Source: Arenicola marina (taxonomy: Eukaryota > Annelida > Polychaeta > Arenicolidae). From it: 64,000 bases of DNA. The stretch spans positions 14,701,911 through 14,765,910 of the forward strand of contig OZ025256.1 of the NCBI GenBank assembly GCA_964019135.1. The letters are read 5' to 3'. Position numbers and translations under genes: made by a program. How positions within the stretch are numbered: the first letter of the stretch is position 1; every line of letters begins with the position of its first letter. The notes beneath the pieces were generated by a model. The model searched no databases and was not told the origin of the DNA. It saw only the letters and a list, made by a program, of their open reading frames with translations. Shown here in pieces: positions 1-10,529 of this stretch.

Positions 1-94
1 CACTGGCGTACACTTCTTTACGCTGACATACACTGTCTGGTGTAGACTGAAGTACACTGGACTACGCTGGGCTACGCTAACACATGTACAATGG

Positions 95-613
95 CACACG
101 CAGCCGCGCACTGACATACACTGGCATACGGTGACGTACACGGACATACACTGACGGACACTGACATTCAATGACGTACACTGACATTCAATGACGTACA
201 CTAACATACAATGACGTACACTGACATACAATGACGTACACTGACATACAATGACGTACAGTGACACACAATGACGTACACTGACATACACTGACGTATA
301 CTGACATACAATGACGTACAGTGACATACAATAACGTACACTGACATACAATGACGTACAGTGACACACAATGACGTATACTGACATACAATGACGTACA
401 GTGACGTACAATGACGGACACTGACATTCAATGCCGTACACTGACATACAATGACGTACAGTGACGTACAATGACGTACAGTGACGTACAATGACGGACA
501 CTGACATTCAATGCCGTACACTGACATACAATGACGTACAGTGACGTACAATGACGTACACTGATATACAATGCCGTACACCATCATACAACGCCGTACA
601 CTGTCGTACACTC
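95..613. repeat. Minisatellite, 10/20-bp unit
   Basis: Tandem units of the type GACGTACACTGACATACAAT fill the intron upstream of DCDC2 exon a and decay towards its acceptor. Long ORFs here are artefacts of the repeat. Confidence 0.9.
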
Positions 614-626
614 CCTGTCGTTGCAG

Positions 627-758
627 TGTGTACGCCAACGGCAAGGAGCTGGAGCCGGCCCGCCGGGTGACCTTGACCCGCTCCATGCTGCGCAGCTGGG
701 AATCGATCCTCGGACAAATCACGGAGAAGGTTAACCTGACCTCTGGCGCCGCCAGGCG
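627..758 (+). CDS. DCDC2: DCDC2 exon a: first half of the second doublecortin domain
   Basis: The exon lies between acceptor TTGCAG (ending at 626) and donor GCG|GTAAGT. It begins with the last base of a split codon and ends with two bases of one. It encodes VYANGKELEPARRVTLTRS followed by a Trp-containing helix (SWESILGQITEKV), the typical start of a doublecortin fold. A 20-bp-type tandem array runs to within about 15 bp of the acceptor. Confidence 0.85.
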
Positions 759-3700
759 GTAAGTTGAAAGCGGCGTGTCCCTCGTGGTCTTCTGTGCTTC
801 ATGTGCAGCCTGAAGGCTGAGTTTAGGGGCCTCCTTGGTGTAGTGGTTAGCGTACTAGATCCTCGGGCCTCCCTGGTGTAGTGGTTAGCGCACTAGACCG
901 CAGATCAATAGGTCCTGGGGGCCTCCCTGTTGTAGTGGTTAGCGCACTAGATCCTCGGGCCTCCCTGTTGTAGTGGTTAGCGTACTAGATCCTCGGGCCT
1001 CCTTGGTGTAGTGGTTAGCGCACTAGACCGCAGATCAATAGGTCCTGGGGGCCTCCCTGTTGTAGTGGTTAGCGTACTAGATCCTCGGGCCTCCTTGGTG
1101 TAGTGGTTAGCGTACTAGACCGCAGATCAATAGGTCCTGGGGGCCTCCCTGGTGTAGTGGTTAGCGCACTTGACCGTACATCAATAGGTCCTGGTGGCCT
1201 CCCTGGTGTAGTGGTTAGCGCACTAGACCGCAGATCAAGCCTCCCATCATTTATCGTCCGCCGCGATTCCTTCGCCCAGCTTATAATATAGCCCTGAAGT
1301 AGTGCACAAGTGCGACCTAAACACCCAACTCCTTTCATGTCGAAGCATTGATTTGGTACATACTGACAACCAATGTGATATGACGGTGGTTCCTTGTGCA
1401 AAAGTTGCCTTAAACACCATTTCTTGGCACACACAACTATGGCGTAAACCCGGAGCATGCCTTCGTGTCCTTGCAGGCTGTACACAGTGGAGGGACATCT
1501 GGTGGCCGACCCCAGCCTGCTCAAGACCAGTGACCACTACGTGGCGGTCGGGGCCGACGTAGGGGGCTTCAAGCGACTCGAGTATGGCGTCCAGAAACCG
1601 GCCTTCAACAGCTCACCCAAGCAACCGCGCAGGTAAGAGGGCAATCACCATGGCAACCGCGCAGGTAAGAGCGCAATCACCCCTGGCAACCGCGCAGGTA
1701 AGAGCGCAATCACCCATGGCAACCGCGCAGGTAAGAGCGCAATCACCCCTGGCAACCGCGCAGGTAAGAGCGCAATCACCCATGGCAACCACGCAGGTAA
1801 GAGCGCAATCACCCATGGCAACCACGCAGGTAAGAGCGCAATCACCCATGGCAACCACGCAGGTAAGAGCGCAATCACCCATGGCAACCGCGCAGGTAAG
1901 AGCGCAATCACCGCTAGCAACCGCACTAATAAGCACGGCACTGCACAGCAACCGGCTTTGATGCAAAACAGATTCCAGTTCCCTGTCTGCGTGTGTGAGT
2001 TGAACATCACATATCCGGAAATATCTTTTTCCCCACCCAATGAAGCCTTTCGACAGCTTGTATCTGAGTAGCTCTATGTCGTCGCTGATACAATGCCACC
2101 TTGGTACCTTGGGCATTTATAAATTGTCTGACGTTTATGATCAATACGTCACATGTTCAAAGATATGTATTATAAGGTCTTGTTTCCACAGGTTTAAATC
2201 TTTATTTTTTTGGTTCCAATGATTTATAACATGTGTAATCTAGCTTTTAAAATATTTAGCTCTCAATGTTACATGTAACATTAGTACTTTCTACTGTTTA
2301 CTGTTTACATCACCCTAAGCAATGTGTGGTCGTTGCAACTGTACCGGCGGAGTAGAATGCATATCATAAAACGCTGTTTGTACTCACTATTAACAACACA
2401 CTAGCATGTGGCACACTAATAACATGACATAGGCTCATTAATGTGGCTTTTTTTTGCCTTATTTCATGCCTTAAACAGCACAGTTTATAACCTGAGTTAT
2501 TGTAAGCACATCGTGATAAAGGCACCAATATGTGACTGACATTTCATGGTGACGTTCCATGAAAAGCTGCAATGCTGGTCCGGCATTTTAGATTTTCCTT
2601 TCCGATATTTTTCAATCGATCGAGACTTTCCGCCAGAATATTTTTATCCGCTTTGTTGTTTTGTTACTACATGTATGTTCTCGATGCTAAGAAAGTTCGT
2701 GTGTTTACGCAGCTATTCTTGGCGTTCTTGGAGCTCTTGGACCCCAAGGTAATTTTTTTGATCATGGTCAAATCATTTTTGTTTCCCTGTCGTCTTGTTT
2801 TTGCTGTTCTATGTCAGGGTAGACCAAGTAGGTATTGTGTCGGGAGACACGTCACGAGATGTTGGGTGTTTGTGCGCTGCAATTAGACTCCGAATGCCGC
2901 GCGCGTCGCTCACGTAGAACTAATTCACATTATTCTTAATGTCCTAACGCTCTTAATGGAGATTACACCCTTTTTAATAGCGATTCTAGCAACTGATCGG
3001 AGAGGTAATTGTTACATCTCTGGGTGTACCAAGTGTACCTGATCTTTTTTAAGTGCCAACCCGAGCAGTCGACCTTTTTTTCTTTTTCTCCGATAACTGC
3101 ACACTAGAGTAATCTAACGTCTTACGTGGCCGCTAGATGTCGCACGAGCGGTGGATGTCGCTTGTCGGCTTCGTATCGCGTCTGATTCCGTTCGATTGTT
3201 GAATTGACCCTGTTTACTCGGCACGTAACGTACATAATGCCAACGGTCGCTTGTATTCCATAGATCGCGTGCTCCGCTAGGCCTTCCAGCCTAAGCGATC
3301 GGTGTGTGGTTCGAATCGAACCCATGGAAATATTGGCAAATGTTTGTGAAGGCTAAGGATCCCAGGTCTTATTTTGCCAAAAATAGGGGCTGCTCCCGGA
3401 AGGAAAATCTTTCAATGCAAACAAATTGAACGTGTATAGCTTCACAGTTGATCCTGTGTAGCTGCAGCCTGTGTATGACCCCCATTGAGAATGACAATCC
3501 GCCTGTGATTCGGTCGACCGCACAACAGCTCCCCATCCGCACCAAAGATAAAGTGCGTCGAAATAACCTACCAACGACCATAGACTAGATTAGACTGGAG
3601 TACACACAAACCTATAACATAGCTTCCAGATTGCTCTCTCAAAAGATTTTCGCTATATCTATGGTGTCCATCTGATTGCGAATTATGTTTAAATAATAAT

Positions 3701-6020
3701 CAAATTGAAGAAATTAGCGAGAAAGCTCCGTATGAGCGGCTTCAATAAAGCTTCAGCCGCAGATCATTATTTAGTACATCTGGGAATGAAATATACTTGC
3801 GATCGGTATTGTGGAATTTTTGTCGTTGGCAATTACTCATTACTACAGTAAATTATGGGGAAAGGGGTAAACGCGGGAATCCGCACCGTACACCGACCCA
3901 GAGTGCGTTGACGTCATCACGTGACGCCATCACGTGACGTCATCACGTGACGTCATCACGTAACGTCATCAAATGCCAATGACACGCACATGTCCAAAGT
4001 TTTCTCCAGAAGTCATGCTTTCCAAAGGGTTTGTAGGTGACATCTCACGAAGATCTCTTTCGATGTTTCGTTTCTTGAGTCTGCCATGTTATGTAAACAC
4101 ACTTGGCAGTTCATGAATCATGTAAGACCCCGTTACAGGAGAGCCTTTTGTTTTGTTTTTCGTCCCCCTCCCACTTTTCCATCACGTAATCCGTCACGTC
4201 CCCTCCCCCCCCCCTACCCATTCCCCTCCCCTCCCCTCCTCTTCGTCCCCACACTCCGGACTTACCCCCCGCTCCCCTCCCGCAGTTCCCGCCCTCCCCT
4301 CGCCTCACTCCCCGCTCCCCCCCCCCCTCCCACATTCCCCACGGTCCCATTCCCTCACTACCCACTAACCCATTCCCTCACTACCCACTAACCCCTCCCC
4401 TCCTCATCCACCCCGCCTCTCGCACAGTCCCCCCCCCCCGCCCCCCAACCTCCTCCACTCTCGCCCACCGCTCCCTTTCCACACTCTCCCGTCTCCGTGG
4501 CGGTGCACTGCTGACACGCAACCGGTGACGCCGGGTTTTATCGTTTTCAAACCCCCGTGTTTTGATCTTGTTTGTCGGACACTCATAGAAATGTCTCGGT
4601 CGGTGTTTTTATTGTGTGTTTTTTGTGTTGTTTGTTATGCAGCAAGCCAGCCAGCCTGTTGTGTGTTTGAGCCTTGGCGCTCAGCCACAAGCGCTGCTTA
4701 TGACATGGCGGCCAATGGGGACCCTGGTCTCCCCACTCCCATTATCCCCGCCTCCCCAGGTGCTAGGCCGTCGCCGTGGTCGCCTGGTAGCTGGCTGGCT
4801 ATAGCTAGCATACTCCACTGCAAACCAACAGGCCTGGGGCCGTTCCATCCTTTCGTTCCATCGCCCCAGGGGTTTCCGCAGCATGGTGAGCCCGCGTGTG
4901 CACGAAACATCTAGCCTACCGGGAAGTTGCGGATGGTGAGGTCTAGGGATGGGGAGAACGAGACCAGAAGCCTTGAATCAAAGACAATGAGATTGTCAAA
5001 TGTTATTGTTCTTCGCAGTCGTATATTTGCTTATTACCGCTATAACCGAAAACGAGACATGACACATGAAGCAAACTGTCCATGCAGGTAAAGGCACAGT
5101 TGCTCTGACCTATATATATATATATATATATATACTAGCCGCCCCGTCTAGCGTTCGTAGTAATAAGCGAAAGAAATGACAGTATTTTGTTTTATACGTC
5201 AAATAGTAGCAGGCAGAAGGTAGACATTGGGCAGAAATAATATCGATAATCATATTGACATAAATTGAGACCGTGAGCTACGGAATAACGGGACATATAT
5301 GTTAAGGATATTTAAACCCTGTGCAATTATTGTGCATCCAGTACAGAATACTCAAATTGCGGCTAAAGCACGATATAAACGAATATCAGTCCAGTAAAAC
5401 TAAGGCCCAAGCTCATACATTGATTGAGTAAGAAAAAGGGGTTGATTGAGTTAAAAAAAGGGGCTGTTTCCCGTCCGTTGTTCGTCATTTAACGTATTAC
5501 TACTACCTTCAGTGGATAAAATCTGCCTGACGTCCTGGTTGGTCTATAGAATTGACGTGTAGACCGCTTAACTATACTGTAATATTGGATCAAAGATCAA
5601 AAAGATCAAATAAATTCAAATAGGCAAGGTTCCCCGGGCAGAGTTCGTTCTCTTGCTACTAATGGGAGCTTGTGGACGCGAGACATTACGGGATTTGTTT
5701 GTTTTGATGACGGTTCGGGCGATAAGGCGTTGGGAGAAATATTATTACTGTTGGCACCAAGCCAGGTAGCCCGCCGCAGGCATGGTCACCATGCTCGATA
5801 AGCACCCGAAAGCGATATTATGCCGCGGGATAAGGTGATAAGCACCCAGCGATTGTGTTAACACATGCGATAGCTTTGACACATCTAAGAGCGACGGCTG
5901 GATATTAATAGGTTCAAGGCGGCTGCTGATTGCCAATGGGTTCTTGCATGCCGCGGCATAGTGGGACAGACAGCTTCATTTTATTAGTATAGGTATATAT
6001 ATAAGGCACAGTTGCTCTGA

Positions 6021-6075
<55 letters not shown>

Positions 6076-9000
6076 CACAGTTGCTCTGACCTATATATAT
6101 ATATATATAAGGTACAGTTGCTCTGACCTATATATATATATATAAGGGCAGAAATTTAGAATTATTTGAGATTGGAATTATTTTGTTACAGACCTGCATA
6201 GACTTAGATAATGATAATAACAGAAATTCGCCTCATGGTGTAAACCATCTGTAGACCATCTGCAGACCATCTGTAGACCATCTGCAGACCATCTGCAGAC
6301 CATCTGTAGACTGTATGGCGTACTTATGACCACTTTACCCTCTTCAGTAGTCGACTCGATGTCTTCAGTGCTCTCTGGAATGTCCATTTAGATTTAGCTT
6401 ATATTTGCCAAATCCACGTGTATTTCTATATTTTGCCAATGCATGTTTGTTTGTGTATCAGCTTGAAGACGTTCCAACAACTAATGTGTGTGTGTATGTT
6501 GCTGATTGTACCTGCTTGAAGCTTTGTCGTCATGCTAGAATTAACTTCCCGATATATACTAATAATGGATATCACTAATATGGTAGCTGCTTTGTTGATT
6601 AAACTGAACACTTCTACATAACCTTCACCAAGATTATTGCGCAATTTTGTTGTCGCATTTTTATCATCCTATTACGCACATTTTACCGAAATTTGACCCG
6701 AAACGTATTTGTTGAAGATGACGGCACGTATGTTCAAACATATTATTGTCCAATCAGGAGGCTGGAACCGCTACCACATCCGCCCGTGCGACGCGGCCGG
6801 AAGTTGCGCACGGGAACCGATACAACGATAGAAAGCTCTCTCACGTCGACGGGATCATCAGAGAAGAGTCAGAGGTCAGAAAGGTCAAACCAAGGCAGAC
6901 ATGCGGAGCGAGTCCGACCTGCGTGAGTCAGCTGTTCTGATTGGGTAGCACGAAATAGTGATAAAACAAACCATTTACATGTTTTTTGTATTGACCGCGT
7001 TCCTCTCGAACGATTTGGATTGATGGAATATGGTTACTGGTGACAAAAATAATTGCGCCCCTGTTTCTCAAATATGTAAACACTGATACAAGTGTTGCAT
7101 TTGGCTTTCGTCAATTTGCGTCAATTTAAATAACTGTCAAGAACTTCATCTAGGTTCTCGTCTTGACCTCAATTTATCTGTCATATAAATAAGTGCCTTT
7201 TTTTTTAGTAACATAGTTCATCTGGGTTCTCACCCTGGCCTCGTCTGTTTATTTTACAAATAAAAAGTTAAATGATTCCTCCATGTACACATCATCAAAC
7301 TCCTGTCAAACCCCATGCGAAGAGCCTATGCAATGCGACTGTGTTTTTTTGTCATGACAGTTTAAACCGCTGTGTTATTTATGTGATTTCCTGTTATTTC
7401 AGACCTCGTAAGAAGGAGGCGGACGTGTTCCACGCCCGTCCCATCAAGCACAAGCGGAGCTCGGAGAAGAAGCCCGTTGACTATGACAGAGGTATGTACA
7501 AGGCGATACAGAACAACGTGTATTGCCGCACAATCGTCTCCAATAAGTCTCCAAAGTCAAAGTTTCATTAATTTCTCTGAAGGAATAAGGTGATGATAAC
7601 AAGCGAATAGTATTTGGTGAAGAAGAGAGGGAGAACGTTCAGAAAGGTTAACCCGGATTAGGACAGGTCACTGACATCCGGGTTACCTGACATCCGGGTT
7701 ACCTGGCATCCGGGTTACCTGACATCCGGGTTACCTGGCATCCGGGTTACCTGGCATCCGGGCTACCTGACATCCAGGTTACCTGGCATCCAGGTTACCT
7801 GACATCCGGGTTACCTGACAGCCGGGTTACCTGACATCCGGGTTACCTGACATCCGGGTTACCTGACATCCGGGTTACCTGGCATCCAGGTTACCTGGCA
7901 TCCAGGTTACCTGGCATCCGGGTTACCTGACATCCGGGTTACCTGACATCCGGGTTACTTGACATCTGGGTTACCTGGCATCCGGGTTACCTGACATCCG
8001 GGTTACCTGACATCCGGGTTACCTGACATTCGGGTTACCTAACATCCGGGTTACCTGCATGACATTGAAACTAGTTATTGATGATATGGCGGCATCCATC
8101 GGGCTACGCTGCAATATATGAACGAGGGACCCGTATTACTCGACAATCTAGCTATAATAATGATGCCAAGTCATGTACACATGTATACATCCAGTCAGCC
8201 TGGCTAGGCTTTAGGTGATGCTGCAAGATATTCTCGATATCGAAGATGGACCTGCAAGGTAGTTAGTCTAGGGTTGTATATATAAGTATTCTCTGGTCTC
8301 CGGCGTACAAGTGCGTTCACTATGTACCAGGCCCCACCCACCGGGTGTTTGGAATGTCCCTTTGTGTCATTCTCACAGAGGCTGGTTTAACACAGAAAGG
8401 TGGCCTAAGGCATTAACACATACCGGGGAGCCTCCCTGGCTCGGTTGGTATGCGGGCTGAGCAGTAGGTCGTGGGTTCGCGCCCTTTAGCCCGGTTCTGC
8501 GGCGTCTGTGGTCCCAACCCCATTTCCTTGTCTCCTTGGCCAGGTTCTCCCACTGTAGTCCAGTTTCATGGTCTCAAGTGTGGCCTAAAGCCGCAACATT
8601 TCATGCCCAAGTCGGGACCTTCCCGGAAGCGGCCTAAAAACACCTACAGTTAATGGCATTTCGTTCTAAATGCATCCCTTGGTCGAGGACTGACAGAGAA
8701 CCTACACTTTACCTATATCCACCCTTTGCGATGTCCCCAGACGATGGCGGTATCTTCAAGGCCAAGGACAAACAGCGCGAGACGCTGGGGGCGCGCGAGG
8801 TGGAGGAGACGGGGGACACCCAAGTGGATCTACCCATCGATCAGGTCGAGGCCGAGGAGGTCAAGGTCAGTCAATCAAAGGTCAAGGTCAAAGCCGAGGG
8901 CACGTGAGAGGTGAAGGTGAATGTGCGCGTAGGGTCTGCTCACTTTGTTGTTTGACCAAATGTTGTCAATTGTAAATGTGGCACACGGCGTCCTTCCGTA

Positions 9001-10205
9001 AGTAGGTCAAGGTCAGATTTTGGTGACCATTCCTTTTTATTCCTTGTCATCAAGTAAATTGAGGACGATTGAAGATTGCTTGGAGACACATATACCACAC
9101 ATGACAAAATGTATCTAATATAATTATATCGAACTCTCCTAACTGAATAATCCTGAATGTCTCCCAATCCGTCCGCTTGCTAACATAAATCGCTTTCGCC
9201 TGTCACTCCATCAAAACCAAAGCTTCTGTGTCGAGAACGCGAATTATACCAACACATATATTACATGTAATGGTACATGGTAAAGGTGGAGTTGTTCTTT
9301 TTGTCTTTGAGAAAGGGAAAGACGTGTTCTCGCATATGGCACTCCCTGCTAGGTTCAGTCTCGTCTTCCCTGTGTAAATATCGTGTAAATAGCGTTCGTA
9401 CACCCACAAGAAACACTTGTCCTTTACACATGGTCGCGATGAGGCATCCAAGTGGTCCTTACAACATTCTATTATAATCCCCCGGGGCCGTCCTGGGCCC
9501 GTAAGTTCGAACGGCGGGGGCCAAATATTTCGCCCCGCTCCACGCTAATGTTCTATTCTAGGGCGAAATATTTTGCCTGTGGCGTTTCGAACTTACGGGC
9601 CCTGGTAGCTCAGTGGGTTAGAGCGCTCGCATTGAGTGCTCTGGCCACCTGAGAGCCTAACGGCACTTGGATCGGTGGTTCGAGCCCTGCTGTGGCCATA
9701 TCTGTGTGGTCGCAGGATAAAACTCCCATGTCCTTCCTCGCAAAGAGTATGGGGTTACCCCCCGGGGACATGGCTCCGCTCTCCCTTCCTTCTCCTGACG
9801 CGATATGACCAAAAGTGGTTACAGCATCCTGAATAAGCCACCTAATACAACCCCTATAACCAACCCGTTGTGCCGATTCTTCGGAGCGCGTTCTTCCTCG
9901 GGCCGACTCACCCCGACGTCCTTTAACTGTGACGTCACACGTAGGACGAAGAGCTGCCCGAGGAGGAGACCGGAAGTGCATACGTACCGAGTGACAAGGA
10001 TCTGACGAAGCGTCCGTCGGATCCGGACGACGCAGTGGAGTCACCGGATGTGACGTCAGACCCCGGCCTCCACGTGACTAGCGACCGAGACCTGATGACG
10101 CGACCGTACGACATGGACGACTCCAGGGGGCGCGACCTTCACCGGACGGTCTCGCTGGAGTGTGATGACATCATCCTGACGGCCTCTTTCCATTCCGGGT
10201 GCTAA
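627..10205 (+). CDS. DCDC2: DCDC2-like doublecortin-domain protein, 3' part of gene (six exons, span)
   Basis: Partial gene; the 5' exons lie left of the window. Exons: 627-758, 1477-1632, 6758-6922, 7403-7491, 8741-8865, 9945-10205. Every intron is GT-AG and all phases agree (2,2,2,1,0), giving about 308 residues. The first two exons form one complete doublecortin (ubiquitin-like, tubulin-binding) domain, judged to be the second of the family's usual pair. A basic Ser-rich linker follows, then the acidic tail with the block GAREVEETGDTQVDLPIDQ, which resembles the conserved tail of vertebrate DCDC2. Known family role: microtubule binding, with DCDC2 located at the ciliary axoneme. The N-terminal doublecortin domain is not visible. 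The stop is TAA at 10203-10205. Another DCDC2 paralogue is possible; the family call is firm. Confidence 0.86.
829..1240 (+). repeat. Tandem array of SINE tRNA-like heads
   Basis: About nine copies of a head beginning GGCCTCCCTGGTGTAGTGG and TTAGCGCACTAGA, with an A-box-like core. They come in a long form that runs to AATAGGTCCTGG, where the B box would start, and a short form ending GATCCTCGG. The B box and SINE body are missing from every copy. Confidence 0.8.
1477..1632 (+). CDS. DCDC2: DCDC2 exon b: second half of the doublecortin domain
   Basis: Acceptor TTGCAG, donor CAG|GTAAGAG, phase 2 at both ends. It encodes LYTVEGHLVADPSLLKTSDH, then YVAVGADVGGFKRLEY, the 'LYT..G..v.d...L..g..YVA.G...FK.L.Y' signature that closes a doublecortin domain. 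The last 12 nt of the exon and its donor are tandemly repeated downstream (1620-1918). Reading past the true donor meets an in-frame TAA at once, so only the first donor preserves this frame. Confidence 0.86.
1620..1918 (+). repeat. 33-bp minisatellite across the 5' splice site of DCDC2 exon b
   Basis: Nine copies, including the genuine junction. Each unit contains the exon end GCAACCGCGCAG (or GCAACCACGCAG) followed by the donor GTAAGAG and then GCAATCACCC. The first spacing is 32 bp and the rest 33 bp. Confidence 0.93.
3268..3418 (+). mobile_element. SINE family B, partial copy
   Basis: A B-box-like GTGTGTGGTTCGAATC is followed by the family B tail (GATCCCAGGTCTTATTTTGC, then AATAGGGGCTGCTCCCGG). 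The 5' head is degraded. Confidence 0.6.
3908..3970. promoter_or_regulatory. Cluster of CRE and E-box palindromes in a 13-bp tandem repeat
   Basis: Five units of GACGTCATCACGT. Successive junctions create CACGTG (E-box/USF type) and TGACGTCA (full CRE) palindromes. It lies within a DCDC2 intron. Binding is inferred, and it may be only a short minisatellite. Confidence 0.45.
5089..6146. repeat. (TA)n blocks with repeated AAGGCACAGTTGCTCTGACC flank, enclosing a dispersed element
   Basis: The 20-bp flank occurs four times, each time followed by (TA)n. Between the first block and the others lies about 0.85 kb starting ACTAGCCGCCCCGTCTAG and ending TTTTATTAGTATAGG. This resembles retroposons that insert into TA repeats, but the family is not identified. 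Confidence 0.5.
6239..6311. repeat. 11-bp minisatellite
   Basis: About six copies of GACCATCTGCA or GACCATCTGTA. Confidence 0.85.
6758..6922 (+). CDS. DCDC2: DCDC2 exon c: basic, Ser/Thr-rich linker
   Basis: Acceptor CCAATCAG, donor TGC|GTGAGT. Phase 2 at both ends matches its neighbours exactly. It encodes a low-complexity linker with RRGRKLRTGTDTTIESS and a run of Ser/Glu/Arg. There is no recognisable domain; the support is splice-site quality, phase agreement and position between the domain and the tail. Confidence 0.7.
7403..7491 (+). CDS. DCDC2: DCDC2 exon d: Lys-rich linker
   Basis: Acceptor TTATTTCAG, donor GAG|GTATGT. It enters in phase 2 and leaves in phase 1. It encodes a basic stretch including KKEADVFHARPIKHKR and ends at DYDR, joining directly to the DDGGIFKAK start of the next exon. 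A 16-bp minisatellite starts about 180 bp into the following intron. Confidence 0.8.
7669..8058. repeat. 16-bp minisatellite in DCDC2 intron
   Basis: About 24 copies of GACATCCGGGTTACCT with A/G and C/A variants. Confidence 0.93.
8300..8415 (+). mobile_element. SINE family A, 5'-truncated tail
   Basis: It ends with AAGGTGGCCTAAGGCATTAA, matching the tails of the other family A copies, and has no tRNA-like head. A complete copy follows directly. Confidence 0.45.
8427..8612 (+). mobile_element. SINE family A
   Basis: tRNA-like head with A box (GGCTCGGTTGGTATGC) and B box (GTCGTGGGTTCGCGCC). The body carries GGCCAGGTTCTCCC and the tail GTGTGGCCTAAAGCCGCAAC. It sits about 130 bp before DCDC2 exon e. 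Confidence 0.75.
8741..8865 (+). CDS. DCDC2: DCDC2 exon e: conserved C-terminal tail block
   Basis: Acceptor TGTCCCCAG. It encodes DDGGIFKAKDKQRETLG and then GAREVEETGDTQVDLPIDQ, the best family match outside the doublecortin domain. The donor is taken as AAG|GTCAGT at 8866, because phase 0 is what the last exon needs. A stronger-looking GTGAGA at about 8906 would put the last exon out of frame. Confidence 0.82.
9495..9602. repeat. Long hairpin: 41-bp inverted repeat, 25-bp loop
   Basis: The left arm starts GGGCCCGTAAGTTCGAA and ends AATATTTCGCCC; the right arm (9561-9602) is its near-perfect reverse complement. The arms differ only around the GGCGGGGG/GTGGCG middle. The right arm abuts the start of a SINE. 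Confidence 0.85.
9600..9845 (+). mobile_element. SINE family B, near full length
   Basis: Head GGTAGCTCAGTGGGTTAGAG (A box) and GGTGGTTCGAGCC (B box), body CTTCCTCGCAAAGAGTATGG, tail GACGCGATATGACCAAAAGT and GGTTACAGCATCCTGAATAA. It lies in the last DCDC2 intron. Confidence 0.82.
9945..10205 (+). CDS. DCDC2: DCDC2 last exon: acidic C terminus and stop
   Basis: Acceptor CACACGTAG; the exon opens in phase 0 with DEELPEEETGSAYVPSD and stays open for 86 codons to TAA at 10203. The sequence is rich in Asp/Glu and has no known fold. G/C-rich third positions match the upstream exons. A SINE and a hairpin lie just upstream in the intron. Confidence 0.78.
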   Translation, partial: DEELPEEETGSAYVPSDKDLTKRPSDPDDAVESPDVTSDPGLHVTSDRDLMTRPYDMDDSRGRDLHRTVSLECDDIILTASFHSGC

Positions 10206-10471
10206 ACGGCGTCACCGACCAGATGACCACATTGAGACATGACACTGCAAGAGCAACCTTAATTAACCCTTGATGACCCTATTATATGACAGAGCTCAGT
10301 CGCCCCTAAGTCTGTGACGCGGTCCTATACTGGGCTATACAGAGCTGACACTTCATTGATTTCACCTTTAAAAAATTTCTTCAGTACTAAAAAAAACTTT
10401 AATCAGATTATTGATATTGTAAAAAAAATCAGATTGATCTTGTTAGACATATTATAAACTCTTTTTTGACA

Positions 10472-10477
10472 AATAAA
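10472..10477 (+). promoter_or_regulatory. Poly(A) signal for the DCDC2-like gene
   Basis: AATAAA 267 bp after the stop codon, in an A/T-rich stretch just before the 32-bp satellite begins. It implies a 3' UTR of roughly 290 nt. Confidence 0.55.
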
Positions 10478-10529
10478 ATTGGGTTTCAGTTTCCTTCATT
10501 TTAAAGCTTTCATCTGGTGAAATATACAG

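Larger units (their letters stand above)
1933..6750. other. DCDC2 intron between exons b and c
   Basis: 4.8 kb without a supportable exon. Apart from items listed separately it holds A/T-rich unique sequence (1940-3120, 3420-3900, 6300-6700) and a C-rich low-complexity tract with short pyrimidine runs (4160-4500). ORFs here are short and lack homology. Confidence 0.6.

Noticed and set aside
4111-4391. Pro-rich open frames on both strands
   Set aside because: Low-complexity C-rich intron tract; no splice sites in phase with DCDC2.
7669-8058. CRISPR-like short repeats
   Set aside because: Contiguous 16-bp units without spacers; an ordinary minisatellite.
9600-9700. Functional tRNA gene
   Set aside because: A and B boxes are present but the acceptor stem does not close. 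The same body and tail recur at 25089, 41036, 48001 and 63412, so it is a SINE.
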